This document shows positions 17,069 through 24,696 of a stretch of 62,612 nucleotides of DNA, piece by piece. Source of the DNA: Saprospiraceae bacterium. Lineage in GTDB: Bacteria; Bacteroidota; Bacteroidia; Chitinophagales; Saprospiraceae. Within the stretch, counting starts at the first letter, position 1; each line of letters opens with the position of its first letter. The position numbers were made by a program, and so were the translations under genes. The notes under the pieces are model-generated. The model saw only the letters and a list, made by a program, of their open reading frames with translations. It ran no database searches and was not told where the DNA came from. The stretch spans positions 1-62,612 of the forward strand of contig JANWXM010000021.1 of assembly GCA_025055285.1 (NCBI GenBank), given 5' to 3'.

Positions 17069-18733
17069 ATGAAACCTATAGCGTTTCTGTTGCTTTTTGT
17101 CATAGCCTTCGGTAGTTCTAGCTTGGCTCAATGCGTGCAAGGCGACTGCATAAATGGCAGAGGTACTTATATCTATCCATCTGGAGCAAAGTACATTGGC
17201 GACTTTAAAAACGGCGAGATTCACGGCATCGGTGTTTGCTACTATACCGATGGCAGCAAGTATAGTGGTGAATGGAAACATCGCTACCCTGATGGCCGAG
17301 GCACTAAGACCTATCCCGATGGCACCAAGCGCACTGGGCTGTGGAGACGCGGCAAACCCGTAGACGAGCACGGCAATATCCTCGAAGAATACATTGCCAA
17401 GAAAAAAGAAGAACTTCAAGACGACGGCACGAACATTCAATCTGGCTGCTTGAAGGGCGACTGCAAAAATGGCTATGGCATTTTTGCTTATCCCGATGGT
17501 AGTAAGTACGAAGGAGAGTTTTCAAACGGAAAATTCAACGGCCGAGGCACGTTTTATTTCCCAGATAGTAGTCAGTACACTGGAGAATTCAAGGACAATT
17601 ACCCTCATGGTTACGGTACTCGCACTTACGCCAACGGAAAGAAAGAAACTGGCCAGTGGCGAGAAGGTGAATTTATCGGCTCTGGCATGATTGAGGCTGA
17701 CCGCTTGGGCTGCATTGAGGGCGATTGTGAGAACGGGAAGGGCACGTACATATATCGCGAAGGTTCAGCCAAATACGTAGGAGAATTTGTTAATGGACAG
17801 CCTCATGGTTTTGGTACATGCCTTTATGCCAACGGCGACTATTACCGCGGTGAATGGGCCGAAGGCGCATACTCGGGAAAAGGCACACTTTATTTGAAAG
17901 ACGGTACAGAAGTGACAGGCTACTGGCGCTCAGGGGAATACATAGGAAAGCAGCCGCCTGCCGAGACAAAACCCGTAGTCGCCTTGCCTGCTCCAAATCC
18001 ACCCGTGATTACGCAAGTGAAAGTATGGGCACTAGTAGTAGGCGTAGCTGCATACGACCACATGCCCGCTCTGCGCTACACCGATGACGATGCCTATCGC
18101 TTCTACGCCTTTTTAAAAAGCTATGAGGGCGGAGCACTGCCCGACGAACAACTGCGCATCCTTATTGACGAAGACGCTACCCGCCACAATATTTTAGGCA
18201 CCTTGCAGGAAATCCTCGACTTATCCGGACAAAACGATTTGGTTATTTTCTACTTTTCGGGTCACGGCCTAAACGGCTCTTTTCTCCCTATTGACTTCGA
18301 CGGCTACAACAACAAAGTTGGTCACGATGAAATTGCCGCCTTGTTTAACAAGAGCAAAGCGCGATATAAGCTAATTATCGCCGATGCCTGCCACTCTGGA
18401 AGCTTAATTGCCATGCGGTCTGGCGCGGCAGAGACAGGACTTGTTCAGTACTATCAAGCCTTATCAAAGGCGGTAGCTGGCACAGCCCTCCTCATGTCGT
18501 CGAAAGCAGACGAAACCTCGCTAGAATCTGCTGGTCTACGTCAAGGGGTGTTTAGTCATTTCCTTATTCGAGGTCTAAAAGGAGAGGCCGATAGAAACCG
18601 CGATAAAATTGTCTCAGTTCAAGAATTATACGAGTTCGTCTATGAGCATGTGCGTGCCTACACGGGCAATCGTCAAAGCCCAGTCATCAAAGGGGGCTAC
18701 GATCCAAATATGCCGGTTGCCGTGGTACGATAA
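17069..18733 (+). CDS. Exported MORN-repeat / caspase-like (C14) protease fusion
   Basis: A 554-residue protein with a signal peptide (about 1-20, SSLAQ). Residues about 22-310 are nine or so MORN-type repeats (pattern YxGEFxNGxxHGxGTxxYxDG) arranged as three blocks. Each block opens with CxxGDCxNGxG, at Cys22, Cys127 and Cys215. After a Pro-rich linker (about 312-326) comes a caspase-fold domain of the ortho/metacaspase type. It starts at WALVVGVAAYD and has catalytic His399 in FSGHG and catalytic Cys441 in DACHSG. Both dyad residues are intact. Acidic residues before the dyad Cys suit Arg/Lys specificity. It is transcribed alone. It is probably periplasmic or surface-exposed. The target is unknown. 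Confidence 0.9.
   Translation: MKPIAFLLLFVIAFGSSSLAQCVQGDCINGRGTYIYPSGAKYIGDFKNGEIHGIGVCYYTDGSKYSGEWKHRYPDGRGTKTYPDGTKRTGLWRRGKPVDEHGNILEEYIAKKKEELQDDGTNIQSGCLKGDCKNGYGIFAYPDGSKYEGEFSNGKFNGRGTFYFPDSSQYTGEFKDNYPHGYGTRTYANGKKETGQWREGEFIGSGMIEADRLGCIEGDCENGKGTYIYREGSAKYVGEFVNGQPHGFGTCLYANGDYYRGEWAEGAYSGKGTLYLKDGTEVTGYWRSGEYIGKQPPAETKPVVALPAPNPPVITQVKVWALVVGVAAYDHMPALRYTDDDAYRFYAFLKSYEGGALPDEQLRILIDEDATRHNILGTLQEILDLSGQNDLVIFYFSGHGLNGSFLPIDFDGYNNKVGHDEIAALFNKSKARYKLIIADACHSGSLIAMRSGAAETGLVQYYQALSKAVAGTALLMSSKADETSLESAGLRQGVFSHFLIRGLKGEADRNRDKIVSVQELYEFVYEHVRAYTGNRQSPVIKGGYDPNMPVAVVR
17132..17959 (+). repeat. Three tandem MORN blocks within the caspase fusion gene
   Basis: Blocks begin at 17132, 17447 and 17711, each with a Cys-x-x-Gly-Asp-Cys-x-Asn-Gly motif followed by three MORN units. 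Spacing is 105 and 88 codons; the first block is followed by a 25-residue charged spacer. The block pattern points to intragenic triplication of a three-MORN module rather than random single-repeat growth. Confidence 0.75.
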
Positions 18734-18831
18734 GGTCCCAGAAAGAGGAAAAAAGTCTTTTCTTTGCCAAAGACGCGCGACGAATGCGCAAAGTTATTGC
18801 GACGCTCGCCAGTCGTAAAGCCAGCTGATTC

Positions 18832-19425
18832 ATGTATGCCTATTTAAAGGGCCGCATTACTTATCGCTCTGCATCCTACCTTATCGTTGAAGTAGGAGGT
18901 ATTGGTTTTCGCGTACTTATTCCGCTGAGCACCTATACTGCCCTGCAAGGGATCGATGTTGCCACGATCTATACCCATTTGCACATTACAGAAGAGGCCC
19001 ATACACTCTATGGTTTCGCTACAGAAGCTGAGCGCAACCTCTTTGGCCAACTCCTCAGTGTCAGGGGCGTGGGGCCAACTTCTGCCTTGTTGCTACTTTC
19101 GGCAATGAGCGTAGAGGAGATTCGCGCTGCTATCATAGGTGAGCAGGCACATGTGCTCCAGCGCGCCAAAGGCATTGGCCCAAAAGTTTCCAAGCAAATT
19201 ATATTGGACCTCAAGGATCGATTAATTAAAGAAGCCCCCGAGCCAGCTTCTTTCCCTCTGCCCTCTGCCGCGCTTCCGGCGCGCGAAGAGGCCATCGCTG
19301 CGCTTGTAGCATTGGGCTATCCGCGTCCTTCTGCCCAAAAGGTGCTCAACCAATTGCAACGCGAGCAGCCTCACCTTCAGCGCATCGAAGACCTCGTCCG
19401 CGCTGCCCTCCGGCTCCTCAGCTGA
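18832..19425 (+). CDS. ruvA: Holliday junction branch migration protein RuvA
   Basis: A 197-residue protein that binds four-way junctions as a tetramer and loads the RuvB motor. N-terminal OB-fold (YLKGRITYRS...VEVGGIGFRV), two helix-hairpin-helix motifs (VRGVGPTSALLLL near 79 and AKGIGPKVSKQIILDLKDR near 115), and a C-terminal RuvB-binding three-helix domain (AIAALVALGYPRPSA). All parts and the length are normal. It starts at ATG 18832. ruvB and ruvC are not in this window. Confidence 0.97.
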   Translation: MYAYLKGRITYRSASYLIVEVGGIGFRVLIPLSTYTALQGIDVATIYTHLHITEEAHTLYGFATEAERNLFGQLLSVRGVGPTSALLLLSAMSVEEIRAAIIGEQAHVLQRAKGIGPKVSKQIILDLKDRLIKEAPEPASFPLPSAALPAREEAIAALVALGYPRPSAQKVLNQLQREQPHLQRIEDLVRAALRLLS

Positions 19426-19480
19426 GGGAGCCGTTCGCCATGACTAAACGCGACTATTCTCTCAACAAGCTACTTGTCCC

Positions 19481-22400
19481 CTATTGCTTTACGACTTTAA
19501 GTGTCGCATTTGATTCTCCTGAATTCAGGCGCACGATATAAGTGCCAGGACTCATCCCTTCTAGACTAACCTCCAGCTGATTGGGCCCAGCGAAAAGCTC
19601 TTGCGCAAAAGAGTGAACTGTTCGACCTAGCGGATCGATCAGCTCTACGCGCACTAAACCGCTTTGGGGCAGCTCAAAAGCTAAGCGCACTGCGTCGAAG
19701 GTCGGATTGGGGCTGGCCGACAGGCGAAGCGGCGTAGAACTCAAAGCAGGTGCATGCACCTTCAAACTGCGCGTACCAAAGGCAAACCAACGCCCCCAAT
19801 CGTGTGCTGAGATGACCATAGGCACTGAAGTGCCCGTACCCTGAATGCGGTTCGGTGCAACCGAACGCCGGTAAATGTTATACTGGTTGTTTACTTTACT
19901 CTCAAAGAGAATACTGTTGTCAGTACGGGTATAGCTAGGCCATCCTAATACTCCATTATCAACCACCAAGAAGTCCACATCACCCGTTTGAACATTGGCG
20001 CCTAGTATATGATAGCGATTATTCAACTCGTCCACGTAGTCAAAAGCAATCACATAGGGAGCCATTTGGGAAAACACTGGATTGCCTACACTGGTACCTG
20101 GAGGTAGGCCATTAAACAGTTTCGATATCGGCGCCTCGGAGGGAGTAAAACTGTTTTTATCCCAGAATTTTAGAAAGCTAATATCCCAATAAGAAAGGGT
20201 TTGCCCTGTAGTACTGACTAACTCATTGAAAGCGTCGTACATGATGTACTCGCCCGAATAATCAAATTCCAGTACATCCGCATACTTCACATCATTAGTG
20301 GACTGGCCCGTAGTATAGGTAGGATTGTAAAGCGTAAAGACTTGAAAGTTGTTTACTGGGTCATTCAGGTCGAAAACATAAATTTTATTGTTTGCTGTTT
20401 GGGTAAGGGCTGCAACAAAACGTCCATCTTTAGAGATGGCTACATTGCGCCACTCTGGCAAAGCACTCAGCTGGATCACTTGGTAGAATAGGTTTGGCAT
20501 AACTTGCTCTATGTTGATGCCAATAATGTGCCCTTCGCCGTCAACGAATACGATTAGCTTTCCGTTGTCGGAAACACTTGGGCGGCTGGCTACGCCACCG
20601 CTATACAGAGTACCAAGGTATTGACCGTTGTCGCGATGGAGGTTAAGCAAGACGCCGTTGTTGTTTTTAGAGACGATAAGGCCCGTGCCCGGGTTCTCCT
20701 TCAACAGTCCGAAGGGATTTGTGGGTTGTCCGCCACCAATGCCTACGGCGGCAAAGGCACTAGCAGCAGCGTTTGCCACTGCGCTGCCATAAAGGTCAGT
20801 AGCAGCTTGCATGACAGCAAGGCGACAATCAACAAATTGACTAGACTTAACTAAATAATCGCGTAGCGCTTTGTAATAGACGCGTTCTGCCTTATCTAAA
20901 CCTACAGCCGAGTGAGTAGCGAAGAGAACAAAGGCCCGATTGACAATACCAGAATTGATATGTACCCCACCGTTGTCTTGCGGCCCAACGTACTTTTCAT
21001 TCATATGCTTGGGCTGAGGAGGAGTACCGTTGTTTGGGAACTGCATGTCGCGCAAGCAATTATGCGTAGTAGCTCCTGGCCGGACGACATCTTCGCCAAT
21101 AAGCCAGTCGCCTCTGTCCACGCATGCGCCAAAAATGTCGGCAAACGATTCATTGAGTGCTCCACTCTCGTACTGATACTCTAGATTGGCCGTATTCTCA
21201 ATAACGCCGTGGCTCATTTCGTGGGCACCAACGTCAAGACTACCCGCTAGGTCGAAAAAGAAAACGTCTCCTGCGCCATACCATATCGCGAAGCCATTCC
21301 AGAAGGCATTGTCCATAGGGCCTCCATTATCGTCTGCTACATTAAAGAAGGAAATAATATTGCCTCCCTTGCCGTCTATAGAATTGCGCCCGTGGGTGTT
21401 GCGGAAGTAGTCGTGGCTCTGGATAGCGTTCCAATGAGCGCTTACTGCACTTCTGTTGTTGAATACCGTTGAAGGAGAGGTTACAATGGTATAGTCAAAC
21501 GTATTGGGATTCGCTGGTGTCGTGTTCTTTGCATTGAGGGTGACGATTACTCCTACAGGGTTGTTGGGCATTTTGGAAGCCGAGGCATTAAACATTGGCT
21601 TACTGGCGTCCTGCATATAGACGGTATTTCCAATCCTCCAGGCGCCGAACGTTCGGTTAACGTTCTTTAAGTCTAAACCACTGGCTACGACTGGATTTCC
21701 ATTGCCACCAACAGCGGCACAACTGCTTAGATTGTTAGAGGAGACGGCGGTTAGCGTTGGAGCAGATTTTCCGTGAAAAGGCGCAATACGACACGTATGG
21801 TCGAAATGATGCAAAATGCTACCGTCGAGAGCATCGACAAAGTAAACTTTTCGGTGTAGCAAATCGGCATATAGTGTAACGACGTAAGCTAAGCGTTCGG
21901 CATCGAGACGGCGCTCGTGGTGGTAGATGACCAACTCAGCATGGGCCTCGGAACCTCCTATAAGGGCGCGTTCCTCTTCAGTCCACTGCGTTTTGTACGT
22001 GCCTAGATGGGCGCGAGCGCGTTGAACGGCCTCCTCAGCACTTAGAATAGGAATCACTGTGCTTAGTTGAGGCGTTGGATAATAGCGCCCATTTAATGCT
22101 GTGAATACGCCGTTCTGCGCGTGAGCGATGACTTCGGCGCCATACACTGGCACTCCTTTGTAGACTTGTTCTAGGCGGACGTGCCACGTGCCTTGTTCAT
22201 CCTGATGGGTTCGGCGAACTATAAACTCTTCCGCTGGTCGTTCAATACCTTCCGGTCGTAGTAGCGCAGCTACATAGGCTAGAGCCCGCTGTTCGATAGG
22301 ACGGTCGGCGTCGGCTACTTCAGCCGACTTTACTGAACCGCGAAACCAAATAGGCATTCCGCTTTCGTTGTCGAAAGTGCGTTCAATAGCAGAAGTCTCT

Positions 22401-22636
22401 TCTGGGACAGGAGGAAGTTTCAAAGCACCAAGTGAGCGCAAGTAGGGCACCTCTGGCGGCAAAAGAGGTTCGGCCGATGGTACCTGCAAGCGCTCTGGCC
22501 AAGGGTTTAGCCGAAGGCGCTCTAGGGCTGGCTCAGGCCCTACCGCAGGAGGTTTTATCTTAGCGCTCTGGCTGAAAATGGCCTGTGGAATAAGGGCCAA
22601 ACAGGCGAAACAAAAAAGGAAAAAACGAGTAAGCAT
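19481..22636 (-). CDS. Secreted thermolysin-family (M4) metalloprotease with type IX sorting tail
   Basis: A 1051-residue exported zinc endopeptidase. The signal peptide ends near residue 22. An FTP/PepSY-type inhibitory propeptide spans about 120-270. The catalytic domain has HEMSH (His472, Glu473, His476) and the third ligand Glu496 in LNESFAD, exactly 20 residues on as in thermolysin. The transition-state His lies in DNGGVHINSG. A long beta-rich middle region (about 650-965) resembles TolB/PD40-like blades. The last 80 residues are a type IX C-terminal sorting domain (SASPNPTFDAV...LRLSxGE-like, ending in LKVVKQ). It is inferred to be exported across the outer membrane and processed. It converges on ruvA with a 55-base gap. 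Confidence 0.93.
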   Translation of the reverse strand: MLTRFFLFCFACLALIPQAIFSQSAKIKPPAVGPEPALERLRLNPWPERLQVPSAEPLLPPEVPYLRSLGALKLPPVPEETSAIERTFDNESGMPIWFRGSVKSAEVADADRPIEQRALAYVAALLRPEGIERPAEEFIVRRTHQDEQGTWHVRLEQVYKGVPVYGAEVIAHAQNGVFTALNGRYYPTPQLSTVIPILSAEEAVQRARAHLGTYKTQWTEEERALIGGSEAHAELVIYHHERRLDAERLAYVVTLYADLLHRKVYFVDALDGSILHHFDHTCRIAPFHGKSAPTLTAVSSNNLSSCAAVGGNGNPVVASGLDLKNVNRTFGAWRIGNTVYMQDASKPMFNASASKMPNNPVGVIVTLNAKNTTPANPNTFDYTIVTSPSTVFNNRSAVSAHWNAIQSHDYFRNTHGRNSIDGKGGNIISFFNVADDNGGPMDNAFWNGFAIWYGAGDVFFFDLAGSLDVGAHEMSHGVIENTANLEYQYESGALNESFADIFGACVDRGDWLIGEDVVRPGATTHNCLRDMQFPNNGTPPQPKHMNEKYVGPQDNGGVHINSGIVNRAFVLFATHSAVGLDKAERVYYKALRDYLVKSSQFVDCRLAVMQAATDLYGSAVANAAASAFAAVGIGGGQPTNPFGLLKENPGTGLIVSKNNNGVLLNLHRDNGQYLGTLYSGGVASRPSVSDNGKLIVFVDGEGHIIGINIEQVMPNLFYQVIQLSALPEWRNVAISKDGRFVAALTQTANNKIYVFDLNDPVNNFQVFTLYNPTYTTGQSTNDVKYADVLEFDYSGEYIMYDAFNELVSTTGQTLSYWDISFLKFWDKNSFTPSEAPISKLFNGLPPGTSVGNPVFSQMAPYVIAFDYVDELNNRYHILGANVQTGDVDFLVVDNGVLGWPSYTRTDNSILFESKVNNQYNIYRRSVAPNRIQGTGTSVPMVISAHDWGRWFAFGTRSLKVHAPALSSTPLRLSASPNPTFDAVRLAFELPQSGLVRVELIDPLGRTVHSFAQELFAGPNQLEVSLEGMSPGTYIVRLNSGESNATLKVVKQ

Positions 22637-22702
22637 AGGTGTAAACGGTTATGTGGTGAAAGGTAGGTTAAATAGTCAAAAAGCATGCGTTCAATAAGAT
22701 CA

Positions 22703-23140
22703 TTATTTTTGAGGCAATACACCGTGAAAACGTAATAAATGATTGGGAGCCCGTTCATTGTAAATGCATAGAATGAGCGTGTTGCGCAGCTTTGCATCGC
22801 GGGGAAATAGGATCTTGATAGGATTGTGTACGTAGCCGTATTCGCCAAATAGTTCTAACTGCGGTGAGCGTGGCCGACGAAACAACCTTAACTCTGTCAC
22901 ATTATTCGGCAATGGCACATCCCCATAGCCCTCCTCTTGAAGGAAATGACGAATCATTTCAAAAGTATCTGCTAATGTCCTGCCGGCGAAAACAGTGCGG
23001 TACTCCCATCCGTCGCTACGGCCACCTAAGTATTCTGTCCCTGCGGGCGGAAATCGCTCCCGCATAGGCACATGCGGCTCGTTCGAGAGGTTTGGTTCAG
23101 ATACCAAAAAACCAAATTCGTCGTATTGCGGAGCGCTCAT
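22703..23140 (-). CDS. Uncharacterised soluble protein, 145 residues
   Basis: Not assigned to a family. It starts MSAPQYDEFGFLVSEPN; a TTG four codons upstream (23152) lies within a likely -7 box, so ATG 23140 is preferred. No signal peptide, membrane helix or known motif is visible. It has a mixed alpha/beta look, with a segment YLGGRSDGWEYRTVFAGRT. The M4 protease gene starts 66 bases downstream on the same strand, so co-transcription is possible. Coding nature is supported by length, a sensible residue composition and the upstream promoter box. Confidence 0.65.
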   Translation of the reverse strand: MSAPQYDEFGFLVSEPNLSNEPHVPMRERFPPAGTEYLGGRSDGWEYRTVFAGRTLADTFEMIRHFLQEEGYGDVPLPNNVTELRLFRRPRSPQLELFGEYGYVHNPIKILFPRDAKLRNTLILCIYNERAPNHLLRFHGVLPQK

Positions 23141-23149
23141 TTCAAGAGA

Positions 23150-23157
23150 CAAAAATA
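23150..23157 (-). promoter_or_regulatory. Putative -7 box (TATTTTTG) upstream of the 145-residue gene
   Basis: The minus strand reads TATTTTTG ten bases before ATG 23140, matching TAnnTTTG. Its G is the third base of a TTG codon that could otherwise serve as start. No clear TTG at the -33 distance. Confidence 0.4.
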
Positions 23158-23683
23158 CAACCTCCTTTTACTCATCGTCTGTAGGTAAGCTATCTTTAAG
23201 TTTCTTCGCTTCCCTCAAATAGCCCCTAGGTAATCTGATGCCTAAAGAGCACATGACGTATAAGCTAGGGATTCCTTCCCAAGACGTTCTCTATGTCGCC
23301 TAATGCTTTCTACTTCCTGATAACCAGGCGAAACGCGGAGAATCTGGCCGATGTTCCTCGCTAGCTGAGTCGACCAGTCTACTCCCAACTTTCAAGTTTT
23401 TGCATGGAAACTGGCCAACAAGGAACACGAGGTGCTATAGGTTTCTTTCGACCCTGGCCTTTGGTTGTGGAAACAGTGCCTCAACTTGCTCTTGTGCAGC
23501 AGTTTTAATGGTATCGACTTTCTACAGGAGTAAGCTTTTAAAATATTCTGATGATCAGCATTTTCTGAAGAAAAACGCCGTTTTTGGCTCCTCTAGTGGT
23601 TTGCAAGCAAAAAAGCATTCCCGAAGGTCAATGATATGCGTGAAGCTACCGAGTAAGGACTAATGTACAAAGGAGGAAACTCC
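23158..23683. other. Gene-free stretch of about 530 bases
   Basis: I see no coding frame with family features; a plus-strand frame of 87 codons (23400-23663) has odd composition and no motif. Small palindromes occur, for example AAAAAC-GCC-GTTTTT around 23571-23585. No tRNA-like clover-leaf is evident. It is among the longest apparently empty stretches in the window and could hide a small RNA or a decayed gene. Confidence 0.45.
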
Positions 23684-23691
23684 TAACTTTG
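23684..23691 (+). promoter_or_regulatory. Putative -7 box (TAACTTTG)
   Basis: TAACTTTG lies 17 bases before the ATG at 23709, so the leader would be about 10 bases. No good TTG is found at the -33 distance. Confidence 0.45.
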
Positions 23692-23708
23692 AGAAAAATA
23701 CTTTCGTC

Positions 23709-24335
23709 ATGCAAAGAAGTAGTGCACTTTTATTGTCTGTTCTCCTGTTACCAGTCTTGATCGACGCCCAAAGTTTCAAGGGTAGGCTGATGCTAAATCT
23801 GCACAATTTTGCTGTGCCAACTTTTTATCTGGGTAATGCTCAGGCCAATACCAACGCCTTTGGTATTGCTTTCTTCCGGGAGAAATTGGGTACGGGCGAG
23901 ACGTATAGAACGTCTTGCATGGGAGCATCCATCAGTGCGCACTATTTTTTCTTAGGTCATTTCTCTTTTGGTCTAAACGTAAGCGGCAGTACTTTTAATA
24001 ATGAGGGCTCTGAGGCAGAGAGTATTCGCCTATTCCTAGTTGGCCCAGAACTGCGCTGCTACTTACCTCTGGAAAGTCGCGTCTATTTCTGGGTAAATAC
24101 CCAAGCAGGAAGAGGAAAAGTGATTCTTATCGAAGATTTTGGCTCGTTTAGTTTTTCTTCCAGGCGGTTGAGTATGGGAGGAGGCATGGCATATTTTTTA
24201 CGCGAATACCTGTCTTTTAACGCAGGGTTTGGCTACTCGTGGTACAAATTTTTAAGCGAGGAGGATCCCATCAATTCCTCCATCAGTAGCAGAGGATTGA
24301 CACTCGACTTAGGAGTGTCGCTGTTTTTTCGATGA
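23709..24335 (+). CDS. Small outer-membrane beta-barrel protein
   Basis: A 208-residue protein. The signal peptide ends around LIDAQ (residue 20). The rest is alternating aromatic/hydrophobic strands separated by short polar turns (for example GASISAHYFFLGHFSFGLNVSG). It ends in LDLGVSLFFR, with the C-terminal aromatic typical of BamA-inserted barrels. About eight strands would fit, as in OmpX/OmpW-sized proteins. The role is unknown. It is single-gene and converges on the thioredoxin gene with a 20-base gap. Confidence 0.75.
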   Translation: MQRSSALLLSVLLLPVLIDAQSFKGRLMLNLHNFAVPTFYLGNAQANTNAFGIAFFREKLGTGETYRTSCMGASISAHYFFLGHFSFGLNVSGSTFNNEGSEAESIRLFLVGPELRCYLPLESRVYFWVNTQAGRGKVILIEDFGSFSFSSRRLSMGGGMAYFLREYLSFNAGFGYSWYKFLSEEDPINSSISSRGLTLDLGVSLFFR

Positions 24336-24355
24336 TGGGAGGAACCGTCTTTCTA

Positions 24356-24667
24356 CTACTCTGCCCTTTCAGCGGCCTGCAAAAGCGCTTGCACGAGCTC
24401 TGCTTTTGTAGGCGTTCCAGCATATCGCCACAATTCTTTGCCGCGGCGGAACAGGATAAGAGTAGGCACACCCATGACTCGTTGCTGAACAGCCAGAGAA
24501 GTGTGTTCGTTGACGTCTATTTTGATGAGGTGTAGGCGGTCGGCCCATTCGGCTTGCACTTCGTCAAGCATGGGCATCATGCGGCAGCAGGGAGCGCACC
24601 ACGTAGCGTAGAAATCCACCAGGGTGAGTCGATCAGAGCCAACGAGGTTTTCGAAATCAGTGATCAT
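24356..24667 (-). CDS. trxA: Thioredoxin
   Basis: A 103-residue thioredoxin-fold protein with active site WCAPCC (CxxC with Ala-Pro instead of the classical Gly-Pro; a third Cys follows directly), the cis-Pro in VMGVPTLILF and the Gly of the last strand. No signal peptide, hence a cytosolic dithiol reductant or a specialised oxidoreductase. The CAPC active site and the adjacent Cys differ from E. coli TrxA, so the redox potential may differ. The upstream FG-GAP gene on the same strand ends 29 bases before its ATG. Confidence 0.9.
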   Translation of the reverse strand: MITDFENLVGSDRLTLVDFYATWCAPCCRMMPMLDEVQAEWADRLHLIKIDVNEHTSLAVQQRVMGVPTLILFRRGKELWRYAGTPTKAELVQALLQAAERAE

Positions 24668-24696
24668 ATATTGCTGCTGGAAGCGCTAGATACGCC

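Noticed and set aside
23400-23663. 87-codon plus-strand frame in a gene-free stretch
   Set aside because: Odd residue composition with scattered Cys, no motif and no promoter box; I left the region as empty.
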